From Devosia sp. (GTDB lineage Bacteria > Pseudomonadota > Alphaproteobacteria > Rhizobiales > Devosiaceae): 6,357 nucleotides of DNA. The position numbers and the translations under genes are program-made. The DNA lies in NCBI GenBank assembly GCA_028290225.1, contig JAQGKH010000250.1, positions 1 through 6,357 of the forward strand. Direction: 5' to 3'. Below are positions 5,786 through 6,357 of the stretch, one piece after another (positions within the stretch are counted from its first letter, which is position 1; the number at the start of each line of letters is the position of its first letter). Under the pieces are notes generated by a model. That model saw only the letters and a program-made list of their open reading frames with translations, was not told the DNA's origin and ran no database searches.

Positions 5786-6357
5786 GTATTTACGGCGCCA
5801 TCCGCAGCCCGAGGGCGATCTATTTCGGCGCCGGACAGCGCCAGGCCCTGCCTGCTATTGTCGCGGCCTTGGGGCAGCGCGTGCTGTTGTGTTCCGATGA
5901 GCGGTTCACCCAGGATCCGATGCTGACGGCAATCCGGACCGGGCTGGATGCGGCGGGTTTGACCACCGAGCTTTATGACGGCACCATTGCCGAATTGCCG
6001 CTGGCCTGCGTTGCGGAAGCGACGGCCCAGGCGCGCAGCTTTGCTCCCGACGTCATCGTTGGGATCGGGGGCGGCAGTTGTCTTGACCTGGCCAAGCTCG
6101 TGGCCCTCAGCCTTTCGCATGGCGATGAGCTGTCGCAGTTCTATGGCGAGTTCAAGGTGCCCGGGCCGGTGCTGCCGGTGGTGGCGGTGCCAACCACCGC
6201 GGGGACGGGCTCGGAGGTAACGCCGGTGGCGGTGCTGGCCGATCCGGTGCGGATTTCCAAGGTGGGGATTTCAAGCCCCTATCTGATCCCCGAAGTGGCG
6301 GTCTGCGATCCGGAACTGACGGTTACCTGCCCGCGCGGCCTGACGGCGGTGGCGGGC
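5782..6357 (+). CDS. Iron-containing alcohol dehydrogenase / maleylacetate-reductase-like protein, N-terminal part (3' end outside window)
   Basis: The first 192 residues of a group III (Fe-ADH) dehydrogenase, open to the right edge. Full proteins have about 350-400 residues, so roughly half is missing. The nucleotide-binding half is clear: RAIYFGAGQRQAL (11-23), VIVGIGGGSCLDLAK (91-105, the GGGS phosphate-binding turn), VPTTAGTGSEVTPVAVL (136-152) and KVGISSPYLIPEVAVCDPELT (160-180). The last residues, LTAVAG, are the start of the segment that normally continues with the first metal-binding Asp and His, so metal ligands cannot be checked. ATG at 5782 overlaps the previous stop (ATGA) with AGAG at 5773-5776 ahead. 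It probably acts in the same pathway as the Ldh_2 enzyme, oxidising an alcohol or reducing an aldehyde or maleylacetate-like compound. Alcohol dehydrogenase versus maleylacetate reductase is undecided. Confidence 0.92.
   Translation, partial: MSIYGAIRSPRAIYFGAGQRQALPAIVAALGQRVLLCSDERFTQDPMLTAIRTGLDAAGLTTELYDGTIAELPLACVAEATAQARSFAPDVIVGIGGGSCLDLAKLVALSLSHGDELSQFYGEFKVPGPVLPVVAVPTTAGTGSEVTPVAVLADPVRISKVGISSPYLIPEVAVCDPELTVTCPRGLTAVAG

Noticed and set aside
5599..6120. Minus-strand open frame of 173 codons across the dehydrogenase junction
   Set aside because: It overlaps two plus-strand genes with full family motifs and an ATGA junction, and it shows no domain.

Overview
The window is GC-rich alphaproteobacterial DNA. 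The codon bias, the pairing of an extensin-like protein with an L,D-transpeptidase, and the stacked sugar-type ABC permeases suggest a member of the Hyphomicrobiales, possibly Devosia-like. That placement is inferred from gene style, not from a marker gene. There are no rRNAs, tRNAs, insertion sequences, CRISPR arrays or other signs of recent mobility. The gene families are all recognisable. I do not see a wholly new system; the most interesting structure is regulatory.

Layout. (1) Positions 1-1345, plus strand: the end of one RbsC-type ABC permease, then a complete second permease 11 bases downstream. Together they look like the two-subunit membrane channel of a sugar-type importer whose other parts lie off the left edge. 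(2) Positions 1346-1396: a short convergent gap filled by a strong GC hairpin, probably a terminator. (3) Positions 4603 down to 1397, minus strand: a class I PLP aminotransferase, an exported extensin-like protein with an M15-peptidase-like metal motif, and an exported L,D-transpeptidase. The gaps are 45 and 42 bases, so they could be one transcript, although ribosome binding sites are weak. The last two act on the periplasmic cell wall. (4) Positions 4604-4750: a divergent control region with a 9-bp-arm inverted repeat, a sigma70-like promoter, and a near-perfect 21-bp palindrome over the promoter's -10, predicted start and the edge of the ribosome binding site. (5) Positions 4751-6357, plus strand: an Ldh_2-family 2-hydroxyacid (malate/L-lactate-type) dehydrogenase overlapping by ATGA an iron-containing alcohol dehydrogenase or maleylacetate-reductase-like gene that runs off the right edge.

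How the genes fit together. The two dehydrogenases look like a regulated catabolic operon for a small hydroxy acid or alcohol, with the palindrome as its likely repressor operator. The ABC permeases may serve a separate sugar or polyol uptake system and are cut off from the rest by the terminator. The minus-strand cluster is mainly a cell-wall remodelling pair with a metabolic aminotransferase in front. No substrate can be assigned from sequence alone.
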